NCBI GenBank assembly: GCA_002803225.1
Contig: NXFV01001472.1
Location: forward strand, 36,924 to 100,923
DNA: 64,000 nucleotides
DNA from: Gamarada debralockiae
Taxonomy: Eukaryota > Ascomycota > Leotiomycetes > Helotiales > Hyphodiscaceae
Reading direction: 5' to 3'
Position numbers and translations under genes: made by a program
Shown here: piece after piece, positions 42,983 to 54,827 of the stretch
How positions within the stretch are numbered: position 1 is the first letter of the stretch
How the letters are laid out: each line of letters begins with the position of its first letter
The notes under the pieces: model-generated
Databases searched by the model: none
What the model was told of the DNA's origin: nothing
Seen by the model: the letters and a program-made list of their open reading frames with translations, nothing else

Positions 42983-43045
42983 GAATCCATCTGTGTTCAT
43001 TCAGTTCGAAATTTGAGTTTTCTTCAACATCGAAAAGTCAATAAA

Positions 43046-44300
43046 ATGACAGATGACGAAGAGCTGGATCCGCAGGACTCAAGGATACAGACGGCCTACT
43101 TATACCTGTCGGCAGTAACTCGCTCGATACCGTTTCCAGGAACAAGCCCAAATCTCCACATCGCAAGCGATCCTCATGATATGATCGATTGGCACGACTT
43201 AGAAGCTGTATTCTCCTACTAGTCATCCTAGTCCCGGTGTCCTTCTCAGTGGTCGGTTATCTCGCTCTGGAACAGGAACTCTATCGTTCAAACCCATTCA
43301 CCACATTAAGACATGTAAGTACTTCAACTCATTTCTCTCAACCAAAGCTTTCTAACTGATCTTGATGGCAGGTCCTGATACCACGGAACGTGTTGAGTGG
43401 CGGGCCATCCTCTCTCACCGTCGCCACGCCTACACGCGCGCCGTGCACCGCCTCACCACTCTCCCCTCACGCCTCGGTCTCAACACGTCCTCATATAACG
43501 ACTTCACATACATCCATATCCCTCAAATACCAAATCCAACGCGTTGCGATGTCTCTGCCATGGCATTTTCTGCATGTATATGAGGAGACGTTGAGACAGG
43601 AAGGAGGCCGGGATAGTTATTTGCCGTAAACTTGGCGACTTTCCTTGAATTTCTTTGGCATGTGAGGAACATAACATGGGCCGAGACAAAGAGAAGCTGA
43701 TTTATCTATGTACAGATACTGGGACTGGACACTCGATGACTACAATCCTTTAGAATCCCCGGTGTAGGACATTTGGTACGGCTTCAGCGGGAACAACACC
43801 TCACCACATAACTGCGTACTCGAGAGTCCATTGAGAGACTCCACCGCCAGCTATCATGAAGCAGGCTACTGGCCTTATTGCATAACATGAAAATTCAACG
43901 GGAATGAGGTGGATGGGGAGATGCATTCGACCATTCTGTTCGAGTTCATGATCATGTAAATTGTCAATGACTATCGTCAAATCTAGGGAATGCTCAGGAA
44001 TTTGGAATGAGTTCCATGATCAAGGCTGCGATAGAAGGCAAAGTGCTCGTGAGGATCGAGACCCGATGGCTCCCTTCCTTGATCGACCGTTCTCAATTGC
44101 ATTGGTGAGGTTGCTTCGGAGCTCCATCTGCACTCTGACCCCGAGGAACTTCATGCTCCCTCCCAATCATACTTTGATCGCACCTTGATCGAACGACAAG
44201 CTCATTGATCATCGGATGCCACATCGTAGCTCTATTAAACCTGCCTCCGGCAGGGCTAACGAGACCTGGAAGGTTGCTGCCAGAAGCTGATCACGCGACT
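43046..44300 (+). pseudogene. Decayed membrane-anchored tyrosinase-like gene
   Basis: The start (ATG 43046, MTDDEELDPQDSRIQ) is followed, after a frame change, by a membrane anchor (CILLLVILVPVSFSVVGYLAL) and LEQELYRSNPFTTLRH up to a GTAAGT donor. The next exon reads RVEWRAILSHRRHAYTRAV, LTTLPSRLGLNTSSYND and FTYIHIPQ, then a shift to LPWHFLHVYEETLRQE. In intact relatives this last motif is LPWHRYFLHVYEE, so two residues are deleted at the CuA site. After another intron come YWDWTLDDYNPLESPV and a stop, GFSGNNTSPHNCVLESPLRDS, further stops, and FGMSSMIKAAIEGK near 44000. A recognisable CuB His triad is lost. The enzyme cannot be made. It belongs to a subfamily different from the intact tyrosinase at 27.0-28.8 kb. 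The end is approximate. Confidence 0.75.
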
Positions 44301-46206
44301 TGCGGATGTGGTCGGAGCTCCACCATCATACATAAGTTGACGTTAATGCTTCACAATAACAAGAGAATACCAAGAGTGACGAACAAGGAGATATTGAAGA
44401 AATTGCCAGAAAAGGTTGTAGGATTGGATGTTGCCGCAATTCCACACCATTGCGATAGGTTCAGTACCGTCTAAATAGGCAGGCTCCTCTCTACCTTCCG
44501 CAATAAATCGAGATGCATTTACTACTTGCTCTATCAATTTAGCTTGCATTTCAGTCGCCTTCGTCAGCCTTACCCCACTCTTGAGGAGTCGTTCGCGCGA
44601 CTTTGGGAGCCGTCTGCTGTTATAAATGAGCTTTTTTCGTCCTCTGCTTGCCAACTCTGGCATTTTCTTTAGCGAGTTTTGGCTTTTGGAGACTCCCTAA
44701 TACCGAACGACTGCGTATAACACAATCTGAATAAACTCGGCATCACTCTCCATAAGACGGAATAGTTGGAGGCTGATGAGGGTGGTGAGAAAATTTTGCA
44801 GTGTTTGCTAACATAGCCCACAACGCTCGCGATGTACCAAGGCGAAGAATGCTCTCATCGTTGGATGGGCAAATACTTTTGAGTGAGCTGTCATGGAAAG
44901 ACACTGGTTGCTAAGCCCCAAAGGCCGTTCTGGTGAGGACTCATGACCATGGAACAGAGGGTGATTAGAGTACCACTTGGAAGACCGCAAAGCTACAGCA
45001 AGTCCAAAATTTGCTGGAAATCGTGATAACATCAAGCTTTTGATGGTCTTTCTAATTTGTTTGCTGCGAAAGGGAACCTGTCTTCGCTGGAGAACAATCA
45101 CGTGATTATCACATGGCTCCACAGGTATTATCGCATGATTGGAGGCACTTCGTTCTTCGTACCCTCTGTTTCAGTATGACATTCAACATGCGATCTTGAA
45201 AGAAATATTTTCAATGCAAAATGTCAATTTGGAGGACTGAGGTGACCTATGAAATTGCGATCTTCGCATTTGACGATCTTCATGACAGAGGATTTGGGAG
45301 GATGTGGGAGGGAAGGGATGAAGGAGGCTCGATTGTGGTCAAATGGGACATTTTGGAAACCACATCCTCAAGGCTGAAAATTTGACTCCAAAGAGATCCC
45401 CCATTATGAGGCCAACTCTAACGCGCTAAGCCGTTTCATTCGGCGTTGCGCAAAGGCATCCTCGCCCTACAAAAATCCACTGTGATACGTGTAAGTTTAC
45501 GGGGTCAGCCAAACAACGCTCTTCCTCGTACTTTCTACGCGCGGATAAGTCATGGCTGTGCTACGGCTGCCGTGCAACCCCGTTGGCAATTCGTAGCCTT
45601 TTATGCGTAAAATGTCGGTCACTTGGCGCGCCTGAGAGGCCGAGTTGGGGGATCACGGCGTACTACCCGTATTACACGAGCCTTGGCATCGCCATTTCTA
45701 AATTTGATCTTCAGAAGCTGCGACAATTAGCCCAGCTCCGCCACGAATTAAGGCCAAACCTACGAAACGAGCTCTTCTTCGGGCGAACGACGACCTCTCT
45801 TTTACAACATCTTCCGATGAAGTTATCCACGCGCACTACGATACCAGATACCCAAATTGACGATAGCGACGAGCGACGAGAAGTGTTTATTTTCGCGATA
45901 AGGGAAGCAAGGCACCACCAGAGGAGATTTCCTTTATCAAGGGGAGGGTTGGAAACGCACAGTGAGATCAGCGAGCGAGTGGCGGGATTTGATTGTCCAA
46001 GTTTCGTTGATCCGCATTGAGACTGGGGCTTCATCGCTGAATACGAATCAACATCACCATCAAGGACCAGAGTTTCGACAAATCCACAATCGAAGACGGC
46101 ACGCGATATATGCGAAATCAACTTGAGGGGGTAGGAACTGTGAGAAGGATACATTTTGCGCCGCTGGTGCTCTCTTTGTCAGCTCATCTCTTGCACGACC
46201 GCCAAA
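44301..46206. other. Intergenic, 1.9 kb, no supported gene
   Basis: A plus frame at about 45583-46020 and an overlapping minus frame at 45711-46154 are each about 145 codons but mirror one another and show no domain, signal or intron pattern. No RNA gene or repeat recognised. Confidence 0.4.
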
Positions 46207-48119
46207 ATGGTCACACTCAATGGAACATGCAATGCAACGCTGGATGATCTGCGAAGTATGGTCCTCTCTGGATATTTTGCTTGGGAAAGAGATACTGATG
46301 CTTTACAGTTGGTGGCTCCGAAGAACACCTCGTTGGATCCCTGACCTTTCACGACTTTGGTCTAATCATAGCAGCAGCATGTACACTGATTGCGATTCTA
46401 CTTTCATTCTACTTGATATGGATGCATGCGTTACATTATACAAAACCATGGGAGCAAAGACAGTATGTTCTGCCCCGCGTGCTTCAATTTCAGCTGCTTA
46501 CCCCTCCCTAGTATCATCCGCATCCTCTTCATGATACCCGTTTACGCAGTCGCCTCCTTTCTCTCATTCTGGTTCTACTGGCATGCGATCTACTTCCAAG
46601 TCATATCCGATTGCTACGAAGCGTTTGCGATCGCCTCCTTCTTCGCGCTCCTCTGCCACTACATCGCGCCGAATCTACACGAGCAAAAGGCGTACTTTAG
46701 GGGTATTCAGCCAAAGGGATGGGTTATACCAGTATCAACAATGAAGAAATGCTGTGGAGGGGAGAGAGGACCATGGAGAACACCCAGGAGTGGATTGACG
46801 TGGTTCAATATTATCTGGGCTGGAATATACCAGTACTGTTTCATCAGAGTCACAATGACCATCACAGCAGTGCTCACACAATACTTTGGCAAATACTGCG
46901 AGTCCTCGAACTCTCCATTATTTGCACATATCTGGGTATGTCAAATGTCGTAATTGTTGGCCTATGCTAATGTCAGTAGATCGAGGTCATCGAAGCCACA
47001 GCAGTGTCCATCGCTATGTACATGGTGATCCAATTCTATATCCAGTTGCGTCACGATCTCGCTCCGTACAGACCGTTCCTCAAGGTCCTCGCGATCAAGC
47101 TCGTCATCTTCCTCTCCTTCTGGCAATCATTCATGATCAGCATTCTCACTTCATCGACCCTAAAAGTGGTCTCACCAACAGCGAAGATCGCATACCCAGA
47201 CTTGAAAGTCGGAATACCCTCCTTACTTCTCTGCATCGAAATGTCCATCTTCTCTATCCTCCACCTCTTCGCCTTCCCCTACAAGCCATACTCCCAAGGC
47301 CTCGTCAACGGAACCTATCCACTCTCACCCTCCAGCTCCGGGCCAAAATTTAACGAACTAGGCCCCAAACAAGGCGGCTTCCTAGGCGTCAAAGCCCTGG
47401 TCGATGCCATGAACCCCTGGGACCTCGTCAAAGGTTTCGCACGAGGAATGCGTTGGCTCATCGTAGGCCGAAAAAGCCGCACAGACGACCCCTCCTACAA
47501 AGTCTCCTCCTTCGACATCAACAATCCCGGAAACGAAAACGACATGACCTTAGGTCCTACTGGGTTGGCAGATACTGGTTACAAGGGACGCGAAGGACTG
47601 CCGATTGCTAATGAGTTTCGGAGAAGTAATTTCGGGATGCCAGCTAAGACGTCTGCGGACGAGGAGCGCGCGGGTTTGGTCCAGAATGCGCAGCCGAATC
47701 CGTTGAATCCTGGAGGCTCGGGGTATGTGCCCGCCAGACAGAGATATGATGCGAATGGGCAGGATATTAGTACGGTTGGAAGGAGATACGACTCACCTTA
47801 TGACCAAAGTCCGGATCGGTTATTGGGGAGGAACCCTACGCCTGGCACGATTAGGAGACAGCAGGAGGAAGAGCGGATTGGGATGGCAGTTAGTGGAGAG
47901 CCGGAGTCATATCAAAGCCACGTGCAACAACCGTACGCGCCGTTGCAGTCATCGAGCGAGGCGTATTTGGAGCAGAAGCGAGAAGGCAGGAGACAACAGC
48001 AAACGGCGAGTGAGCAGTCGCAGAGCGCAAGCTTGAGGAGAGACGAGACGCCACCAGAGATACATAAAGCGCTTTGGGGGTCAGGGGCCAAGGGACGTGA
48101 CGAAGGGGAAGGGTTTTGA
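46207..48119 (+). CDS. TMEM184 / organic solute transporter alpha (OST-alpha, LAZ1) family protein
   Basis: Four exons: 46207-46255, 46309-46462, 46512-46935, 46980-48119. Introns are 53, 49 and 44 nt, with in-frame joins, giving 588 residues. Seven helices are expected in the first 330 residues. Diagnostic stretches are HYTKPWEQR/HIIRILFMIPVYA, SFWFYWHAIYFQVISDCYEA, YCFIRVTMTITAVLTQ, FLKVLAIKLVIFLSFWQSF and EMSIFSILHLFAFPYKPY. The C-terminal 230 residues are disordered and Gln/Arg-rich. Animal OST-alpha moves bile steroids and plant LAZ1 acts at the vacuole; fungal members are little studied, so location and substrate are open. The very short introns suit a mould gene. Confidence 0.88.
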
Positions 48120-50291
48120 TTTGGGGGAAGGGGTAGTAAGGGTGTATAGTACGACTTCACGACTCTTTGCCAGCAACAACGGCAGGAATGAATGCGGAAT
48201 TGACAAGGCTGGCTCCTAGCGTTATATCAACGCAAATAAAGGAGTGGTTGGGCCCTCTGGTCGCGGCGTTTCTGGAGCATAACTACAACATTCGTCCACT
48301 TGAATGGACGACGGAGTAGATGGACGATTTGATTTTGGGCCCTGAACAAATGGCTGGATGAACGGACAGGGATATAATGTTCAGCTGGCTCTAGCAGGCG
48401 TTTTGTAGAATGTACATTGGAATGAATGATCGATCATCTCACGATATCTTGGTTCTGGCAGGACTATCGGTCACCTGATTTGGTGTACCTTTTGAGTGAT
48501 TCTTGTGCAGAGAGAGTGGGCTGGCAACCGAGTGGCTCTGCTTTACTACACTTTAGGGTTGTCACACATGCATTTCCCCTTCCAGCGCCGCACTTCGGAA
48601 AGGGTCTTCGGGGGGCGAAAATCCGAGATGTTGGTTTTCGTACTTCACAGCAGCATGCAGCCCAGATTCTCCACCCCAATTCATCGCCGACTATGTAGAA
48701 ATCTACATACCCTGCATCCTAAACAACAAACTACAATACCGGTACATGGCCTCTGCAACCACCCACTCGACTCATTTAATTCATCTCCGTCACCTGTCAC
48801 CGCACTACTGTTTAAGGAAGTTTCTGAACTAAGCTCGCTGATTGGTTCTCTCACGAGAATCCTTCTGACGACTAGCAGATCTGTGGAGTAAGCCTGTCTG
48901 GAAGCCTGACGGCACTCGATACGAAGGGACCGTGACATACCAGCGTGGCTTAGTTCAGCCACAGGGGAAAGTTGGAACGTGCCTTTCAGCTGCATTTGTT
49001 TGTTTGGTTTGATTTGGTGATTAATAATATGCTGTTTAGCGGCGCAGTATATCGGTTTTCGTATGGAGTGACTGGGTTTGTTATTGATGCAAAGTCCCGC
49101 AGTCTGGGAAGTGAATGGTTTTGGAGTAAAGTGGTACGAAGGATTCGTTGTACGTTGTGAGATGGCTGTGCGAGTGTCACAGGATGGATTTGACTGGGCG
49201 AGTATGCAGTCTATCTTCATTGCCTTTGGTCACCACAGTTTTTGGCGTCTTAGTGACATAGAACTTGCACTTTCACATTTCATGCATTCATTGAGGAACT
49301 ACCATTGAATACTCCAGCCACCTTGCTGTAATCTACGGCTTCAGGTCCGTAGCAAAATGCCCATCCCATCTTTAGTCTCGCTCTTCCGTACCTAATATGC
49401 ATAACATCGCGTATCACTCTATAGCTAAAATGGGGTCAGAACCCCGTCATGGTTCATCAGATATGGTGGCTCTCGAGGTTTCCAATGTGGACTCCGATGT
49501 CTAAAATTGCGAGTCGGTTGGGAGTTAAGACTTGTAAATTTGGATAGCGATGGTCGACAAGGGTGAGGTGGTGGGATGGTAATGAGGTGTGGAATGCTGC
49601 AGTTGAAGGGGCAGTGTTAAGTAGTAAAGTTGGAGGAGCGGGTGGTAAGGCATACTCGATGTTGGTGTTGGCGTTAAGGTTGGCCTTTGCTTCAGGATTT
49701 CCGAGGGAAGGAGGAGGGGTTTCAAAAACGATTGGAAGATATGTTTTACACCTAAGGCCTCAGAAATAGACAGGAGTGTTTGATTTACATTGTGAATTGA
49801 GAATCGAGGCTTTCGTTGGTGTCTGTTGAATCAGATGTGCCTAGTACCTCCATGGTGGCGAACGTGATCTTGAAGTATCAAATTATATCGCATTTTACTG
49901 AATCAATGTCATTGAAGTCACTCTGTTTCCAAATCAAAAGTGTATTTAAAATACTTGAGTACTGGCTGTTCGATATCCAATAAATTGTTTCCAACAATTT
50001 CATGCCAAAAAACTATTGAAAGTCCTCGCATCTCACCCTCCTGACTCCCTCATACCTCATCGTTTCCCAGCCCTCATCCCACTAGCTCATACACCATCCG
50101 AACTCCTGTCGCTCACGTAATCTGGATATAACGCCGCTAATAAGCAAAAAGTTGAAGATGGCCACAGAGTGATGAACACTATCATTACTCGGAAAGGCAG
50201 ACCCTTACTAACGACTAGAAATCGTCATTTCAGACAAATCTAGAGATTTATCCTTGGCCATCTGTCGTCCCTCCAAGCACCTCTTCCATCC
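48120..50291. other. Convergent intergenic region, 2.2 kb
   Basis: No supported gene. Overlapping short frames on both strands at 48.4-49.3 kb show no domain or signal features. Confidence 0.45.
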
Positions 50292-52876
50292 CTAGTCTCT
50301 CCCGTATGTCCATTCCCTTTCATCGCGTATCTCGCGAGGGAGCCACACACTATCGCGGGGTCTGATATTTCTGCTTCTTTCTCTCTCATAGTCCTCACTA
50401 TAAGCTTGACTCTGCGGCCGCCTATAGACCCAATTTCCTTCTCTCTCGTCGGCACGGCTGTATTTCTGACTCATTGGCCTGTAGGCCTGGCGTTCCTTCC
50501 ATGATTCTATCTCGCGGTGTCTTTCCTTTGTCCGCTTACTTCCACTGCGTTCCATGTTCCGATGCCTATTGGCAGGTTCAACACTTTTCCCTTTCTCTTT
50601 TCTTGTTTCTCGATCGGTATGATCCCTTGAGGCAGCAGGTGCTGTCCTTCGAGAGTTGTTTTTGGTCCGTTTTGAAGTTCCTGTGTGTTGCTTCTGCTCT
50701 TTAATTCTCATCTCGTTCATTGAAACTGAGACAAGCAGCATGTCTACCCAGGCAGGAGCTGGCCATCGGACCACACCTGTCGAATCGATTTCGATATTTA
50801 TCAGGAATCGCCGTCCATTGCCCTCCGTTGTGACATGCCTCATTGATGCCGAAACAGACTCCCCATTTCTAAGTCGCCGGGACATGCGATCTAGGGGTGG
50901 CCTTCTCTTGGGAAATCGGTTCACATTGTCGAAGGGTTCATCAGAATCAGACGAGCAAATTGACACCATTGAGTTCACTGAATGGGCGGTCGAGTTGGAA
51001 CTGTTCGAAGTCGACTGACGCATACGTGGGGCAGTTCCAATACATAAGTCTTGTAGGGATCCTGTGATCTCTTCTAATGCTTGATTGGGGCCCGGTGTCA
51101 GCACTAAGAGGCAAGGTGGACGGCCATTTTCGACAATTATGGCCAGGACGATGCTTTCATTGGTTTCGTGGTTCACAAACAGCACTCCTGCAACCATTCC
51201 ATTGATGAACTTGATAGTCAAACTGAGTTTGTCTTCCGTGGAATCGTCCCAATTGCAGCTTAAACCTAGCGGAGCATGCCGTGATACCACAAAACCATGG
51301 CCCATAAGTGAAGAGGGATTGACGGAAAATAACCATCCCTGTAGAGGAGTGGGAGTGTCGATTTGATCGCGTCGTTCATCCTTTACGTATATGTATTTAC
51401 TATCAATGGACGATCCATGGGAGCTTCTATTTTGGTGTAGTTTGTCCTGTATGAATTCATGTTCCAGCAGCGACAAGTCCTCGGGATGCACCATGCCTTC
51501 CGGGCCCACGCCCCCTTCTGTTCTTACACGGCGGTATTTTTCCACTCCATTCACCACCTTCCGCTGCAAGTGGATGGCGGGATAACAGCCCTCCGATTTT
51601 CCGCGTGTGTAAGCCCAAGAACATTTCAAAGGGGCTATGAAGAGATTTTGGTCGAAAGTATTTTTCGGAATAAGAAGTAGGGAAATATATATTCCCTTAT
51701 TAGTCATCGAAAATGGGTGGTTTTCTTTGAAAAGGTTGCTTCCACGAGCTTCTCTTTTTAGCAGCCTAATTTTTCCAGAGTTCTTGAACTGTGTTGGTGA
51801 AGACGCTAGAAGCCCTCGGCTAGGCAGTTTGTAAATTTTCTCGTCACGTAAGTAACTCCAGGCAAAAATAGATTCGTCGTCTGATGTCTTCAGGATTTCG
51901 AGTTGTAGCCTCATGAAAAGCTTTCTCTCCTTCCCCGTAAAGAGGGGGCATATTCACATCGAAGAGACCCAAAAGACAGTATGCCTTGTCCTCAATTCTA
52001 GTTGTTTCTCTGTTGGCTGCCCGTGACATCTTTTGCGCCACGCAGGCGGTCTCGAAGTTGACGAAGTCATCGATTCCGGTAATTTTTGAGATCAATTCCT
52101 CTAAACTTCCCTTCGTCCCAATGTCGTTCCAATCGTGGTTAAAGAATATCACCGAAGATGGTGCGAGTAGCTCTTGTAGTGTCCAGCCTCTCGTGAACCA
52201 ATTGCTCTTCTTCAAGTCACTATAGAGCGAGTCTCCTCTCCCGACGTCGGCTAAATATGCATAGCATACTTGTGCTAGATAATCTCTAATTAGCAGTGCC
52301 TAACAGAAGGATTTCGGGACTTGGATAGGCGTTTCACTGGCTCTCTTCCAAAAAGACGTGCCTAGAGAGAGGAAATACCTCGCGAAATATCCGCAAGGGA
52401 AAGTTTGTGCATAGAAAAATACACTTACAGGCTTTATACCAAGAATACATAGAATTGATTGCTTCGGAAAGCCTAGAAATTGGACAGTGAGCGATTGTCT
52501 TTTCAAATATAATCACGAGCAAAATAGCAAAAACTGATGGATGGGAACAAAGCGGTCAACAGAACCCTGACACAATAGAACATAGCAGAAAAGGGGGCAG
52601 GGTGTGGTAAGAACGGAACGAATTATCATACTCGGCACTGCTCGTTTTGTCAATACAACATGAGTCAATCCAGACATATTGCCAACCATCCTTCTGCGCC
52701 TGTTCACAACATCGCTGAATCTTGGAATACCCTGGCATCCTTTTGCCCTTTCCATCTTGCAAGTCTTGAAATGACACCTCTTCTTCGTTCCATCGGTGGG
52801 AGAGGATCGCGTAATCTGGCACAGCGTCTCCAAAGAATGTGTGCAGGGCGAGCGTAGACGTGCTGATCAGACGCAT
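50292..52876 (-). pseudogene. HET-domain incompatibility-type protein, frame broken by one extra base
   Basis: Three exons: 52876-52632, 52472-52429, 52274-50292. Exon 1 starts MRLISTSTLALHTFFGD and holds YAILSHRWNEEEVSFQDL and YVWIDSCCIDKTSSAE. Exon 2 gives LSEAINSMYSWYKA. Exon 3 gives VCYAYLADV, SNWFTRGWTLQELLAPSSV and AYCLLGLFDVNMPPLYGEG. These are the HET-domain blocks in the right order. At a run of four A (51916-51919; T on the coding strand) the frame is lost exactly within EKAF/MRLQLEI, a normally continuous motif. The total length is 3n+1, matching one extra base. Downstream the frame is open for 540 codons and ends in an Arg/Glu-rich disordered tail. HET proteins trigger cell death on non-self fusion. 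It may be a real null allele or an assembly error. Confidence 0.8.
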
Positions 52877-53238
52877 TCTGGCAAAACCAATCGCTTAATG
52901 GCTTCCTTGAGGGAATCTTCCATTGCGCAGTGGAAAAAGTTGAAGGACGTTGTGTTCTAAACATTTCGCACGCGCGATATTTATGTTGTTTGGCGGTCAC
53001 GTGCAACGAACCACGTGCCAATTGACCATGTGACCCCGCTACACTACTAGTGGCACTAGCGCGCCCTTTAGATATATTAGGTCAGTACTCATAGAACCTT
53101 TCCCCTTAGTATCTTTGTTAATGTACTGTATTAATTGCATAAGAAGGCCCTATCTTGCATTTCAAGTCTTAGTATATTGGTGATTTAGGACCGTGCGTAA
53201 TATATAGACTAGGGTGGCACGTGCCGCGCTAACCCGAT
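52877..53238. other. Promoter-side spacer of the HET gene
   Basis: Holds three CACGTG-type motifs (near 52996, 53010 and 53213) and an AT-rich part up to the MITE. No gene. Confidence 0.4.
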
Positions 53239-53510
53239 CTGTAAGGGTGTTTAGGAAGTTGCCGATTTGAGGGCACAGACCACACATCAAAAAAAGACAC
53301 CTACGCACTAATCTACAGTACAATTCTGTCCATTAACTATGCTAAAAATGTGTCATTTGACTGTCTCTTCTTCTATATTCATGAAACCTTGCTATATAGC
53401 TAGAATATAACTATTGTATCTTCTTTTGATCAATCTCGTTATTAAACATCGCTGTTTTTTGGGGTGGAGTCAGTGCCCTCAAATCGGCAACTTCCTAAAC
53501 ACCCTTACAG
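53239..53510. mobile_element. MITE-like element with perfect 38-bp terminal inverted repeats
   Basis: The first 38 bases (53239-53276, CTGTAAGGGTGTTTAGGAAG...) are the exact reverse complement of the last 38 (53473-53510). Weaker complementarity continues inward for about 20 bases. The element is flanked by CCCGAT on both sides (53233-53238 and 53511-53516), a 6-bp target-site duplication. It is 272 bp, AT-rich inside and has no coding capacity, so it must have been moved by a transposase encoded elsewhere. I cannot assign a superfamily from the ends. Confidence 0.88.
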
Positions 53511-53516
53511 CCCGAT

Positions 53517-54380
53517 AAAATAACGATTTTGATAATATCATAGTGGGGAAAATTGTTGTGGCCTTGTTTCTCAGGTTTGGAGTCTTTACAATTGTAACAT
53601 CCCTCGCTTAGCTAGTCAGATCACGTGCCAGCAGGGGCCTTCGTAGCTGGATAGTATTTAGACACTACAGTAGGAGGAAAGCGTATAAACATCTGGTACG
53701 GCACGTCCCGAAGGAGCCTTGCTCCGTGCTGCTAGCCGAAGCTTCAACCAATACCAAGGAAGCTTAAGGTACTTAAGCGCGGGGATGGAGCGAGCGCCCG
53801 GGATTCAAGCCCTCGAGCTTAAAAGCACTCCAGATAAGGTATCCAATATCCAAACATCCAACATCCAACATCCAACATTCACCATGTGACTCATCTCATC
53901 ACCAACATCAAGTACTTGCCTGCCTAACTCTCTCATGCCTAGTCAGCGCTACTACACTCTTGAGCTCCACTCGTTCGCTTTTTGCACTTTCGTCCAAGGT
54001 TTTCCCGAAGCACCACCCAGCGCTTTGACTCCCATATCTGTCATGGCGCACCTGCAATAGCACCATCACCATGGCGTCTGATGAAGCATTCTTCGCCAAT
54101 TCCTTAAGCACGGCCTTGATCCCAACGCGAGACTCTCCGACGGCGAGCCTTTTTAGGGTACGTATCATATCCGTAAGCTGCTGTCGATTGGCGGGGTTGT
54201 GTGCAGTAAACAGCATTCGACTAATTAATTGAGACTACAGCTACTGAGGTTTTTATAAGCCATCTGAACGATAGGCAGCCGTAGGCTCCAATATTAAAAG
54301 CTAGGTACAAATGACACTTATGATAGATGAATCAACCATGTAATTCATCATGTGACTCATACCAACCAACAGCTGCAGTA
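53517..54380. other. Spacer with short tandem repeat and unsupported frame
   Basis: Includes a CATCCAA-type tandem repeat at about 53838-53880. A minus-strand frame of 102 codons at 53908-54216 is intact but has no recognised domain. No other feature supported. Confidence 0.4.
53838..53880. repeat. Short tandem repeat (AACATCC-type, about 8 bp)
   Basis: Units ATCCAAT, ATCCAAAC, ATCCAAC, ATCCAAC, ATCCAAC and ATTCACC follow each other. Confidence 0.7.
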
Positions 54381-54827
54381 ATGTCGCCGCTAATGGTCCA
54401 GGGCTAACTCTCGGTAACAGCTTTTTCACCATGTGCTCGCGAATTACTACGGCGGGGCGCTGACCCTAATTTTCCGACCCGTATGGGAGAAACCCCCTTA
54501 CGCCGTTCTCTGGTAACAAGCAACACAGCTCTGCCCGAACTGCTTCTTGCATACGGCGCCAAACTGGAACCGGATCTTTTATTTGTTCACGGTGGCTCCT
54601 CGCATGCCTAATGGCGAGCTTATGACGAGGCTTTTCTAGATACGGGTCTCGACCTAGCTGTCTACGCCGCAAAGCCGGAGATTGTCAAACCCCTGCTGGA
54701 TGCGGGCGCAGACCCTACAACGAAATCAGTTGATACTAAGTACTACCCTGGCCGCACCCCAGCGCAAATTGCTAAGACCCTGGCCCGCGATGCCAGTCAG
54801 GCTAAACTTACTCGTCTTCACTCTTAA
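54381..54827 (+). pseudogene. Ankyrin-repeat protein relic
   Basis: One plus-strand frame from 54381 to the TAA at 54825-54827 reads as ankyrin repeats: RELLRRGADPNFPTRMGETP, LPELLLAYGAKLEPD, then LAVYAAKPEIVKPLLDAGAD and GRTPAQIAKTLARD. Stops interrupt it at about 54405 and at 54609-54611. The ankyrin consensus (G-ADxN, TPLxxA, LLxxGA) is clear. The start and the upstream part of the parent gene are not recognisable. Ankyrin proteins are often linked to HET/NLR-type genes in moulds; the HET gene is 1.5 kb away. Confidence 0.65.

Noticed and set aside
42689..43222. 177-codon plus-strand frame with repeated hydrophobic units
   Set aside because: It is the complement of the 27-bp repeat whose minus-strand reading is charged and conserved; the hydrophobicity is a by-product. 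The last third is the start of the tyrosinase relic.
45583..46154. Overlapping plus and minus frames of about 145 codons
   Set aside because: Each mirrors the other; neither has domain, signal or intron evidence, and neither begins with a well-placed ATG.
53185..53220. CCGTGCGTAATATAT similarity to the mariner terminal repeat
   Set aside because: Shares only about ten bases with the core and lacks a partner; probably chance or too decayed to call.
53908..54216. 102-codon minus frame near the MITE
   Set aside because: Intact but with no recognised domain, and close to decayed sequence; kept only as a note in the spacer.
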